A stretch of 64,000 bases of DNA from Larix kaempferi (lineage: Eukaryota > Streptophyta > Pinopsida > Pinales > Pinaceae), in assembly GCA_027924585.1 (NCBI GenBank), contig BSBM01001026.1:2364501-2428500 (forward strand), read 5' to 3'. Positions within the stretch are counted from its first letter, which is position 1, and each line of letters opens with the position of its first letter. Shown here one piece after another: positions 34,042-45,440 of this stretch. The translations under genes were made by a program, and so were the position numbers. The notes under the pieces are model-generated. The model did no database searches. It was not told the origin of the DNA and was given only the letters and a program-made list of their open reading frames with translations.

Positions 34042-34050
34042 CTATTTATA
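34042..34050 (-). promoter_or_regulatory. TATA box of antisense gene, element C
   Basis: Minus-strand TATAAATAG, 133 bases upstream of the exon 1 donor. B has the identical word at 16019-16027 (122 bases before its donor) and A has TATATAAG at 8831-8838 (135 bases before). Confidence 0.55.
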
Positions 34051-34103
34051 ATTTTCAAGACCCACTTGTCTATAGTTTTTGCCATTATATGTTGTTTTGG
34101 ACT

Positions 34104-35412
34104 AATATTGTCACGTCCCCATTTTGACTCCCTTTGCATTAAATTGTAAATGATGTAAATATTATTATTTAGTCATGGTGAGGAGCTCAAGGCCAAGGCC
34201 CCGCCATTGATTATCGTTCTATGTATCGGAAATTAGAATAGATGCATAGAGTTCTTGTGCTAGCGGTGCAAAATGTAAAATCGGACATCATGTAAATATG
34301 CAATTTTAATGAAAAACCCACAACCAGCTACGCAATGCAACAAAGAGATGGGGGCATGATCTTTACAAGGAATAGGGAGGAAAAATAACCAAACCCTTGA
34401 GCCATGGTGTTAAGCCATTTCATTGAGGAAACCCATGAACTCTCAACTACCCATTTGGTCTCATGCACCCAATCATTTAATTCTTCCAAGAATTGGTTGA
34501 GACAATTAATGCCTTGGGATGGGAAAGGTATGGCTGTCAATTTTCGTGTATGGGCAAGACAGCAACCTGGGAAACCGAGTTTTGGTTTTGCTGGGCAAGA
34601 AAACCCCCACGAAATTGGCCCAAATCCATTCTTCACCCATGGCATTCTTCCTCTCACGCAAACTGAGCTTACTGGAGTTGATCCTCACGTTTTTCACCAT
34701 AACCCTGCGTTTTTCCCTGTCTAGGAACTCGTTTTTGGTATTGTGCAGTAGCTGGGAAAGGAGGGACGCGATTTTGGGTTGAGGGAGAGGTCGTTTTTTC
34801 CCTTGGGGCATTTTTCTGGAATGGGTTGCTCTCCCAGTCGAATTTACCCAGTTTTCCAATTCGTTTTGAGTCTACCCACGTTTTTTTGAAGCTCAAGAAA
34901 CCCCATCTCGTGCATTCCACTGTCGAAACATTTTTCTCATGCCCAGCACTTACACTTTTGTTGTTATATGCATCCACATCCTAGCAGCCTCAAAAACCCA
35001 ATTGCTGGTTGGCATGGCTGATTCTGGTGTATCTATGGTTATGTGAGACCCTATTGTTCCCTAGTTCCTTGTGGAGATCATGCCCAGCTCAAGGGTGGCA
35101 GTGGTGCTGAGAGATTTAGGAGCACACTGGCCTACGGTTGGGTGGAATGTTGCAGAAGCGTAGCTGGTTGCTTGGGACTACTTCATTTAGATAAGTATCC
35201 TCTTGTGCTATCTTTCAATTGTTTAATGGATGAATATCTTGAATGTAAAATGAATGAGTAATTGAAATTACTTCTGCCATGTATAAACAAATACTTATGC
35301 ATCCTCATACGTCTTGCATGCTTACTTCATAAGTACATGGGGCTAGATGCCCGGTTTGGGATCACGATCCTCTCCATTGCACTAGTATAATGGGAGGGGA
35401 CGTGACAAATAT
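34104..35412. mobile_element. solo LTR with AATAT target duplication
   Basis: The element 34109-35407 (1299 bases) begins TGTCACGTCCCC and ends with the exact inverse GGGGACGTGACA, flanked by AATAT at 34104-34108 and 35408-35412. TG...CA ends with a 5-base duplication fit a solo LTR formed by recombination. The 12-base perfect terminal inverted repeat is long for an LTR. No coding region is supported inside. It inserted into the tract of element C just upstream of the antisense promoter. Confidence 0.8.
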
Positions 35413-35808
35413 AATGTCTTGGAGTAGCATTTTTTACCAGATTTCTTCGGCAAGACTTGTTTTGGACCATTTCGCACCTACGACAGGTATATTTCACACC
35501 TGGCATATAGGTTAGATGTCATTTTCACATGCATTATGCATTTGACCTTTTGACCATTTTCATAAACCCTAGGTGCAACCCCACTTATTAACTGACACAG
35601 AACCTTCACACTGTTATAGAAGTGTCATTATGTGGCGGTAGGGCCCTTCCAAACATGGGTACCCTAGTTAGAACCCCTTGTTGCATTATGGTGTCCATGC
35701 CGTTGTGTGTCCTTAGGAATGGGATTCCTTTGTAGTTACGCCATGACTTTGCGATAAAGACTCATACTCTACTTTTTCTTATGCTGGTCATCTCCCATAA
35801 GGACTCCC
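35413..35808. other. element C tract between two insertions
   Basis: Non-coding; no ORF or repeat of note. Inferred to be C sequence because it lies between two nested insertions. Confidence 0.4.
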
Positions 35809-37311
35809 TGTTGGCTTCTTTCTGGACAGACCCGGGTTTTCAGGATGCGCAGCAGCAAACACCCCTTTGGCGCACTGGCCCTTTCGGCAACGAGCTACGC
35901 AGCAGCCCGAAGTCTCACCTGAAGTGGCTATGGGGGGGCTAAGGAATCAAGTTTCCTTAACCTAGGTGGTGCGAAGTCTACAGTCTTCTCCCTTCCCTTC
36001 TTGGAGGTAACCCCTGAACAGAGCGTCTTACCCTTCCACTGGTCTCACAGCGTGACAGCGCTGAAACTCACTCTTCTCAGCCTAGCTGCACGGCCTCCCC
36101 GCACCTGCGCACGAGGCGTTTACCCGCTACGCCCGATACACTAGGGATCATCTCTACCCTCACGCCACAGCGCAGTAACACACTCCTTAAGCACTGCGGC
36201 GACAATATTCTTACCGACTCCTTCGACAATGCACAAGTACACTTCTAAGGGAGCTTCAAAGATTTACTTTACATACTCATGCATAAAGATAGCAAAACAT
36301 TCATGCAAACATACAGTAAGACAGAACTGCAATCACATAAAACATCATCACAATCAAGAAGAATTATGTAGTTCACCTCCAGGAGGGAAGCCACCTCCAC
36401 AGGACTGTTTTATATTATCTTTAGATGGGGCTAACACAGTTTCACTGCGCACACAGCTGCAGCCTTAGATATTTCTGGGAAACTCCACGCACACAGCTGG
36501 GAGCCCTTCTCTTAGATCTATTCTCCTCTTCTACAGATATTTCAATGACAAAGACATACAATTACATTCCCCGGTCCTCTTGTGACTGATTGATACATAC
36601 AGTGTCCTTTACGCCAAGCGTTCTCCTGCGAGATCGTGGCCTCTTACATACATACAATGATCCTTAACGGCTTTACAAAATACAGCAATACAAAAGACTC
36701 AGACATCAGCTTAGACTGTCTGTGTAACCTTCTAACCTTCTAACCTTCCCAATTACACATATATATAGGTGGCCCTGAGGGTCGCACCTTTACAAAACTG
36801 TGGGCCTTTCCCCAACAGTGATCCCCAAAAACCCTAACCACTGACACGGCTAGGTGTACTGCAGGTGCTTCTTGCAGTCACGTCACAGCTTCCTGCAAGA
36901 TCCGGGATTTCCGGCGCAGATCGCGGGTATGGGCACCGCTTCATTGTTCTTTTCTCCTTGTCCTTCGCCTTCAATGCTTCGGCCCATTGCTCTTCCTTGG
37001 TCCGAGCAACCATAACTCTTGTACTTTGCCTTAATGAGGGTAGCTGAGCCCTCTTCCGACACTTCATTTATTGTGGTGGTTGAGCTTTCTACTCGGCCAC
37101 CTTATTTACTCTTTCCCTTGACGTGCACGCGAGCTTCACGATTTTCGGCCCAAAATCTGTGGTGAGCTCGTCCATCTGGCACCGTGCCGCACACTGTTCA
37201 TTTCTGCCCAAAAATGGTGCTTTTCCTCAAAATTAGCACTTTTCCTTCAAAACTTAGTGCTTTTTCCCCAAAATTTGCAGCTTTGCCATAGCTGCAGCCT
37301 ATGCTCCAACA
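35809..37311 (-). mobile_element. copia-type LTR in the tract of element C
   Basis: On the minus strand it starts TGTTGGAGCATAGG immediately after the purine tract GGAGGAG (37312-37318) and ends GAAGCCAACA. It is about 1.5 kb, with a minus-strand TATA box (CCTATATATATG, near 36760). The partner LTR and coding region are missing; up to about 200 bases of donor 3' end may remain to 37520. Confidence 0.6.
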
Positions 37312-37529
37312 CTCCTCCATTTCTATCGAGTTGTGATTGCATTGCATCATCCTGCTTGTTGCTTGAGCCTTGTGCCAGCTCCCACTTACTCAGTTATTAG
37401 CCTGGTGCCTGAGCACTTTTCCCTATCGAGCCTTGCAGAGCTTCCATTTGTCCTTCACAATTTGATGACCTTTTGACCCTGAGGGAACCCCCCCCCCAAG
37501 TGTCCACATCCTGCATGCTTCCTTGCATT

Positions 37530-38821
37530 GATCATAGGTATGTTACACTGCTTGGGACTAGTTTGCTCGCTATTTGACACTGGTTCCCTCACTTGTTGTA
37601 CTATAGGCAATTTTATTATTTTTCAAGCTTTTCCAAAATATGAAAAAGACCAAAAAAAAATCAAATATTCCAAAATGTCAGATGGGTTTATGGTTAGTAC
37701 TTCTAGTTGGCAGTTGTTGTGTCACCTTTTAACAGAGAATTCATACCACTCCATACATTATGAGTCGAGACTATAGTTGGACCTTAGGATTTGTACTTGT
37801 TTCTCAGTTTACTCCACCGATTGGTTAAGCTTCCAGTCATTATGGAGCCCTTTGTGGTGCCTCCTACATCGCACAGTCTATATTGAGTCTATGCTTCCTG
37901 AGTCTATCCATCTGCTCATGCTCTTGTTCAAAGGAAGTCCTGAAACCAGTGCCGGCCACTCCTCATATCTCTTGACTATTGCATGTCGGCCATCCTTATT
38001 GAGTCAGTCCGTTTCACCTGAGATCTTCCAAATCTTTCAGCATAGCAGGTACCTCGTGCTGGTTGATGGGGGGTGCCTTAATGCCCTCCTTTCGACGAGT
38101 CTTGTTCCATCGACTTCAACTCATTTATTCTAGGACTTGAGGCTTAGAGTTTGGTTGAGTACCTTGTGGCTTGCAATCATTAGTGGCAGGTTCTCTCGCC
38201 ATCGACAGTTTTGGGAATACATCAATGTCCCCTGATCGATGGATTCATCCTAGTGTTCAACTTCAACACATCTATTCACACTCCGATGACTGTACTATGT
38301 GCCTTGATGCCCATTTTCATTATTGGTGGGTTATCTCGCGTCTATTAATGGTATACATCATTGACCGGTAATCAGACGATGTCACATCAGGTTCAACCTC
38401 AACTCCTTTATTCACTTAATGGGACTTGCACCGTCAAAGAATTGTGGAGAAGACCCCAGGCGATAGTGGCATTCAGTATGCTACTTATGATCGTGACTTT
38501 ACATCTAAGATATCACCTCTTAGATATCAGCAATTTGTACCTCCAGTTTGCACCATTTGTTTCCTTTTCAGCAAGAGACCATTTATTACTGTAGAGGGAT
38601 CATGGCTATGATCACTTATGACATGTATTCATTACGTAATGCATATTCATGGCCATTGTATCAGATTGTTGTACTATACCGACATGTATTCAGGAATACT
38701 ATTGTTTTATGACGAGTGAGATGCTCCTTCCACTTGTGTTTCCATCACTCCACTTCTGAGATTTATAATGTATTTCGGCCATCATAGCATCAATCTCTGA
38801 CCTCACACATTAAAGAGAATC
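37530..38821. other. 3' non-coding tract of element C, with polypurine tract
   Basis: Similar to 17350-18290 in B (blocks CATCGACTTCAACTCATTT, GGGAATACATCAATGTCCC, TTGACCGGTAATCA). Short open frames here have no support. It ends TAAAGAGAATC, the presumed primer tract, next to the 3' LTR. Confidence 0.65.
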
Positions 38822-39750
38822 TGTTACAGCATAATTTTCCACCTTGTGAACATCAGCACTCTTTGGCCTGCGGGATCCATTTTACTGACTCGGATCCACT
38901 TTATATCCTTCAGACACACTATTTTTCCTATTTTTTCCCCTGGACACTAGCTGCATCACGACAATGGGCATACTCGCGAGTTGCATCACTATAGCCCGGG
39001 GGTAGCATGTAAAATGGTAAAAATCACTAGTTTATTACTTTTTACTCCCAAAAAGCGGTCATAGGGTGACCTTTGGCCCTCCATTTTCCCTGAAACGTCT
39101 CGATGTGTCCTTTCACTTACCTTTGGGAGGACTATATATTGAGCACATATGGCTTATGGACGGGAGGATAAAGGAGAGAAAGAGAAATCTAGTGTATTTT
39201 TTCCCTATCTTGAATCTACACTCATTGATCCTTGTAGTTGTGAACCCTTTATGTTCACCTTCCAAACTCCTATCATAGTTTGAGTTTGCCATTCCATGGA
39301 GGATTGAAGTGGTGGATGCACAAGTGGATTGACCCAAATCTTGGTTCAGATTGGTTGCCGGAAAGAGGTTGTATCACATTGTACTTCTTGTTGTTTATTA
39401 ATAGAAATACTCATATTCTCGTCCATTAATATTGTGAATGTTGTTTATACTACATTGGGTTGCATTTACTTATAATATCATGGACCATTTCTATTGATGA
39501 TGTTAATGTCGTTTATATATTATATGCACTTGTTGTATATTGGCTGTCAAGACTAATTTGCAGATTCAAGTGCACGGATTGAAATCTCCAACAGGGATCT
39601 ACATCAAACGTTTGGATTGAGGTTGGTTATATTCTTCATTATCTTAGCAATTGTCATTTATATAGCATAGTACTGAGGATTGAGTTAATTTCTGGTAGTC
39701 AGCTGTCTGTTGTGGTCTACCCCAAGCCATAGGAAGTTTTCTCCAACACA
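38822..39750 (+). repeat. 3' LTR of element C
   Basis: TGTTACAGCA...CTCCAACACA, 929 bases, aligned end to end with 22672-23599. Differences are mainly G/A and C/T. The TATA word is kept at 39132-39140. Confidence 0.93.
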
Positions 39751-39755
39751 TTTAT
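39751..39755. repeat. right target site duplication (TTTAT) of element C
   Basis: Matches TTTAT at 22667-22671. Confidence 0.85.
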
Positions 39756-41803
39756 TGAAACCACTATGAGTGTTCTTTCTATGCCAATTTAAAATGTTAG
39801 GGTTGAATAATATCATATATGTATTTAGGAGTTGGAAAATTGAAACTATCCCATGTGATCATAGTTATTCATGTCAGAATTCCATCCAAGTTTCTGAGAC
39901 ATGTTTTCATTAGCATGCATAAGGAGGTGGCACAAAATTATCACTAAGTTGCAATTGACCTTGTATGCTAGTCTACAAATATAGTGTTGTCCTTCTTCTT
40001 GGGTTATTTATCCAACAAAGCTAAAAGACTCCTCAATTAGGCTTAACATATTTCCATGGAATGTGGATCTCATGGAAAAATGTGCCTCTTTTATTTCCTC
40101 CACTTCCATGAATGTTTCTCTCATTGTAAATGGATCTAGATATCGGGTTGTCTTTGTTTGTGCTCTTGCTTCTACAACATATCTCTGGTTCAATAAACCT
40201 TTGGAAGGTAGGAAGTGTTTCAATGTATGTTTTATTTTCCAATTGTATGGTTTGGTGAAAATAGACTTGGCTTCGTTGACCAAAAGGTCTCATCTCTAAA
40301 AGCAACAAGAGGCTCAATGTTTTTGGGCCCTACCATTGAGTCAAGGGTGGATAATTCCATCCCTTCCTTTCCCTTACAACATTCTATGTTTCCCTTCTTT
40401 TTTCTTGAGTAAGGTTAGGTCCTATCCATGTGTCGTTTGTGGATCGTGGTCTCACACACTAAGTTATAACAATAGGCACTTTATGCTAAAAAGAGAAAGT
40501 ACTAAATAAAAAATAAATTGTTCAGGCAAAATCAATTTGTGCTTTCCCTTGTTATAAATTTAATTTGATAAACATGTGTTTATCCTCATCACATTTTTTT
40601 TAAAATAACATAGTTGGCATTGGGAGAATATTGGAATTTTTTCACTAAGGGATTATGAATACAAACATGACAGCCATGTTTATCTAGTGATTCAGGTTGC
40701 ATAGGTTCTTGAAATGGATCCAATTCATGTATTTGAAGTGGCCACATTCTACACTGTGTTTAACCGGACAAAGGTAAGATTCTATGACACTTTTGATATC
40801 AAATATTTTCCCCTTACATGTTATCTTACTCAAAACCTAAATCCTTGATTGGGTTTAGATCTGACATCTATGCTACATTATAATCAGAAGGAAAGAATAA
40901 CTGTAGTGAACATTTAGTTATGGGTTACTCAAATTTCTTAGAGATATAAATAATTACAGGGATATGTCTTTTGTGATTCTTGTTGTAAATAAATTTTGAA
41001 TTTGCATTTGAGTGGCTTTTATTTCCACTGTCCAAAGATATGGGAAATGCTTATTCTAGAGAGTTTTAGCTACTCCATTATGAGATGTGGGTATAGTTCT
41101 GAAAGTTAACAATTAAATCATTTGTTTTTCAATTCTTCTCTATCAAAGTAGACATACATGACACAAGGCTCATGAGGGAAAGAAGAAACAATCATTTAAC
41201 TGCCTTTATACTGTAAATTAGACTGTTAGTTGTCTATTAGCAATCACTTCAATAATAATTACTTATAATTTCCCAATTAATTGCGATGTCAACACCTATT
41301 AACATCAAATATATCCATGGAATACAACCTTAGGAAGGATCTACAGCAGAAGATTCTTCTTTGTATTGTTGTTTAAATTGAAAATTACACAAGTCATGCT
41401 TCCTTGCTTCCATTTTGGTTTGAGTAGCTATTATCCACATGAAGACAATTTTCTTTAATCGGACTTGGGAAGGAATACAGTTTTCTTTAAATTTAGTGTA
41501 TATATATTTGAAGTTCTTTTCTTTGACAAGGAGGCCATTCCAATATTCTTTTTTTGAATAATGCAATAGGGATAATATAGACTAGTGAGAATATCATTCC
41601 TCTAAAATTATGATAAGTCTTTTACTTCCAAGGATTTTGTCTCTAAATGAATGTTTTATGATTGAAAGCGGTTGTTGTCTCTAAATGCTATTTTATTAGA
41701 ACGTTTCAGGTTTGACTTGTTTGTAAGCATTAAGGAATCATTTTTTAGAGTTGTGAATAACATTGAAATAAATTTCTTGTAAACTTATGGAATTTGTATG
41801 GGG
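39756..41803. other. unassigned intergenic sequence
   Basis: AT-rich. The small open frames on both strands at 40008-40412 overlap each other and have no recognisable product. It continues the pre-insertion locus interrupted at 22671. Confidence 0.5.
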
Positions 41804-42989
41804 TGTTGGGCACTGTTGGGTGCATCCCAAGCGCATGAAGTTTTGATGAAAAAGGTACAAGTTAGGCAAGGCCTAACATTGACCGAGTTTTGGGAGAAGC
41901 AACTCCATAATTCCCGGAAGGAGGGTATGGAGAGAAGCGTAGTTAACAGGAAAGGACCTGTCCCCTTAGAAAAGATGAATTACTAAGGACAACCAGAGGT
42001 ATTTGGAGTAGTTATGGATGAATCGGTGAACTGTCAGCTACAAAAGCAGAGAGTAAAGAAGCGGAATGGTGCAAAAGACGCGCCACGGTAGAGTCAGAGC
42101 CGCACGGTCAGAACTGTGATTGTCGGAAGAAGCGTCAGAGACAGAAGAAGTGGCGCAAAAGGACAGCAAAGCTCCAACGAAGTTAAGGCAAAACGTGGTC
42201 AACAAGAGAACCATGTTATTTTGGGTTTAAGGGTACTATGGGGGTTGGCCCATAGTTATTGTAAATATGTGACCTTTGGGAACAATCTATATAAAGGGAA
42301 ATTTTGTATAAGGAAGGGTTAGATTTTGATAGATTAGAGGAGATATTGCTAGATCTAGACTGAGAGAGATCTAAGAGAGAGGAAAAACAATTTGCAACTG
42401 AGTGCGCAGAGATCTATTGTAGAGAAGAGTATGCAGCTGAGTGCGGAGACTGGAACTGTTACCCCTTCCAAGTAATATAAGAACAGTTATCGTGGACATA
42501 TCTCCCATCTGGGGGGTGAAACGCGTAAATATTTTTGTTGTGTGTATGATTCTATGATATGTTTTGCGTTCATGTTATGATTATGCTTATCTATTTACTT
42601 TCATCTGTATGTGAATAAGAATCATATGTTAAGTAAGTGAACCACATGTGTATGAATGTTGTGGAGTCATGTTAAGTCTGATGAATGTGTAGTTATAAGA
42701 GTATCAATAACCATGATTCAGTGAAGACTTTGTAGGTTGTTGGTAACTGTGAAGTGCACAGTTACATGTTGGTAATGTTACGTTAAGTATATGTTAAACA
42801 AAGAATTTGTTGTAAGTTTTCATAACACATATTCGCATCACCACAGTTACAAAAACCTAATTCTGTAACCACCCATCTCTGCTTCGGGTGAGACTTTAGC
42901 CTGTTCGCAGGTTGATGCTTAAAGGTCCAGTGAAGGGGATTTTGTTGGGTCTACAAGAGAGAACTTCGCCGAACCTGGGTCAGCCAACA
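41804..42989 (+). repeat. LTR-like block
   Basis: Begins TGTTGGGCAC and ends CAGCCAACA, with a strong TATA box (TATATAAAGG, about 42290) and a following U/R-like region. CGGGTGAGACTTTAGCCTG near its end resembles CGGGTGAGACCTCATCTAC near the end of the LTR of element D (59030-59871). No target duplication and no coding neighbour, so possibly a decayed solo LTR. Confidence 0.45.
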
Positions 42990-44877
42990 GATTAAGTAAC
43001 CAACAGGAAAGATATGGCACAAATGTTAAGACCTATCAAGATTGTGGAGGCAAGGGAAATGTGAGGTAATCTCATCAGACACCATATGGAATGTATACAC
43101 GGGTGATTTCAAGCAATTTTAAATTGATGATACTTGTTGAATTTCTTAACATATAATTCACTAAAATAGAATAAGTTACATAAATAACTCACTTTTTCCC
43201 TTATAAAGTATTTCTTGGTGAACTAATGGTCAAAACATGGGATTCAAATCTATGTGACTATCACCAACATCGAATAAACGATGCACTTCAACACATCAAT
43301 TACATATGTGATGGCCATTAAGATAGTTTCCAAGGTACTAAAGACTGCAATTACCCACCATTAAAGTAAAATGAAATGCAAAGCCTCAAATATTTCCTTC
43401 ATGATGAAGAACATTTATTGATGACATTCCAATGCTTTAGATATTTTCTTCATACTGAAGTTCTATTCACGAGGTCTAACAAAAGAATCTCCATAATTTG
43501 AGTGGATGTGCAATATTGGAAAATTGATCCGGATTTTATGAGCAGAACGAAATGAATACATATTATTACAAGATGCTTAACACAAAATAACAGAGTACAG
43601 TAAAACTAGTTTTCTATTCAATAAGGAAATAAGCTAAAACTGTAAAATGCAGCGGAAAACAAGCTTACTGGAATGGTGGCAGCTTATCTCTGAGAAGAGA
43701 TGTGACGGCTACGCTCATTCCGAACAAGATGGTTACCATGAGGCTCTCAAGGCCTTTTACAATAAACAGGAATGTCAAAAACCCTAGACATCGAAAAACC
43801 TAACCCTAGGAGACGAAGCGCCAAAAGTCATGTGGGCCCAGTTTGGGTAAGTTAGTACATCAACTTCTCGGGGTCGTAACTTTTTCATACAATATATGTT
43901 TGGGGTGCACGATAGCTCATTGGAAAGATCTATTCGAGGACTATAGCTGGTAAGAGATACCCCAAAAAATGTCGTTTAGGGCCTCAAAATGGCTCTGTAA
44001 GTTCAAGACCCGAAACTGCTAAAAATAGTAAATTACCAAAATTGCCAGAAGACTGTTTTGAGCCAGTTGGAAGAGGTGGGACGCCACCGATATCCACCTG
44101 GATCAAAAATACCATGAACCATGAACCATGAAATGATAGGCAGAAAAGGGAGGAAATAATAATTTTTTTGTTTATCACCTCCCATGACTGATATAAATAT
44201 ATTTTGACTAGCAGAAAAGGGAGGAATCAATAATTTTTCTATTTTGACTTAAACCTTCTAATCATATTGTTGTTTTGGAAAACTCATTTTGTTTTTCATT
44301 TTTTTTATTTTTTTTATTTCATGGAAAAAATCATAATTTCTATTCGGACAGAGAAAATTACATTCTTCATGTGCTTGTTTATTTTGAGATTCCATATGGG
44401 TTACTTTTATTCACATATTATTCCTATAAAACTAGAGACGCTTGCAAACACTCTTATAAAACACTTTGAGAACTATTCAAAAATGGACCTTTCTATCATC
44501 AAAGCTTAATCGTTGTTCATATGCTTATGACTTGAATATGGTTTGAGAAAGACTAGTTTCTTTGAACATGAACAAATATAAATAACAAAAGACCCACACA
44601 ACCAATTTTATATCCATATCCTATGAAAATAAGTCCATTATCCTCCATGAGCATCCTAATCAGAAGAGAAATATAGAAATATACGGCCACTACGTTGGTT
44701 GTTTATCGTTTTTGTATGTGTCATTGCTTACTCTTATTATAGATCCTTTTGACTATTAAACATGAATAAATTTGTTCACATAATGATATTTGTTGAAAAT
44801 ATTGGAATGTGATAGCTTGGTTCTTGCATTCAACAATATTCAAATGTTGCAGAAACAGTAAATTGTTGTGAAAATAA
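42990..44877. other. unassigned intergenic sequence
   Basis: No gene. A short direct repeat, AGCAGAAAAGGGAGGAA-like, occurs at about 44140 and 44212. The part 43520-43980 has the look of LTR sequence in minus orientation, but ends could not be placed. Confidence 0.4.
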
Positions 44878-45440
44878 ATGCAGTCTCAAGAAGAAATTTG
44901 TTGCCCTCTTACAGTGGCCTGCTTTAATGTTAAGTTAGAGACACATTTTCCAAACCAATTTCATAACAAATATTGGAGCTTATGTCTAAATTTCCCAGAT
45001 TTGGATAGTCTAAATCTCCCATATTTGGCCAAATTGATCAATGAACCTATTGCACATGATCCAACGTGGCTAGTTATGCTAGATAAGCTTCCCTCTAACA
45101 TTCCAAAATTTGAAGGGAAGAAAGGGGATGATCCCACCAACCATGTCATGTATTTCCACCTATGGTGATCCTCCAATAGCATAGTGTAGGATTCATTGAG
45201 GCTTCACCACTTTCAGCACACCCTCACCAGAACGGAAGCCAAATGGTATGTGAACTTACCAAGATCGTCCCATGCCACCTTTGCTACATTAGCCACTTCA
45301 TTCCTCACATAATTCCAACTTCCAATTCACCGTGACCTTGGTCTTGAAATTCTCACAGATTTCTGGCAAAACACATCCACCCACATCGCGGACCATATCC
45401 ATGAGTGGCGTAGACACATGGAAACAAGTCCTAAGTTAAA
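44878..45440 (+). pseudogene. gag: orphan Tat-type gag core fragment
   Basis: Reads LNLPYLAKLINEPIAHDPTW, KLPSNIPKFEGKKGDDPTNH, VMYFHLW then, past TGA 45166, SSNSI, LRLHHFQHTLTRTEAKWYVN and HIADHIHEWRRH. This is collinear with gag of A (about 1070-1500) and C (about 26520-26940). It has several stops (45166, near 45187, near 45310). The rest of the element is absent on both sides. Confidence 0.8.

Larger units (their letters stand above)
32366..34050 (-). pseudogene. antisense three-exon PMD-like gene of element C
   Basis: Minus strand: TATA box TATAAATAG at 34042-34050; exon 1 ending GCAG|GTTGGT at 33909; a 266-base intron 1 with a CpG palindrome cluster; acceptor CTCCCTCTAG with exon 2 at 33642-32784; donor TTG|GTGAGT; a 123-base intron 2; acceptor ATCGTAG with exon 3 at 32660-32366, ending TAG. 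Exon 2 opens MVLEWREREHEQVDE (the same motif as A and B) and ends with FFERVLGLSPRVEVP, EEFFHWGDRQVIAIEDYPYA and GIDLWQDRDMPLPQ. Exon 3 keeps DEAGGAAVERTLQTL and VVGVPGNW in shifted frames. Splice signals here are the best of the three copies. Stops and frame changes break the middle of exon 2 (33060-33260, 33460) and exon 3. Confidence 0.72.
22672..39750 (+). mobile_element. complete Ty3/gypsy Tat-like retrotransposon C
   Basis: Paired LTRs of 928 and 929 bases, a primer site, gag, protease, RT, RNase H, integrase, second RNase H, the antisense gene, a non-coding tract and a polypurine tract are present, bounded by TTTAT duplications. The 17.1-kb span includes three later insertions (29396-29776, 34109-35407, 35809-37311). 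By hand count the LTRs differ at about 55 positions (roughly 6%), mostly transitions, so the insertion is old. The RT palm is deleted, and it cannot move itself. Confidence 0.93.

Noticed and set aside
34328-34977. Several overlapping ORFs on both strands inside the solo LTR
   Set aside because: They overlap in all frames, lack recognisable motifs, and lie in an LTR.
40008-40412. Overlapping ORFs on both strands after element C
   Set aside because: Up to 94 codons, mutually overlapping, with no motif; treated as chance open frames.
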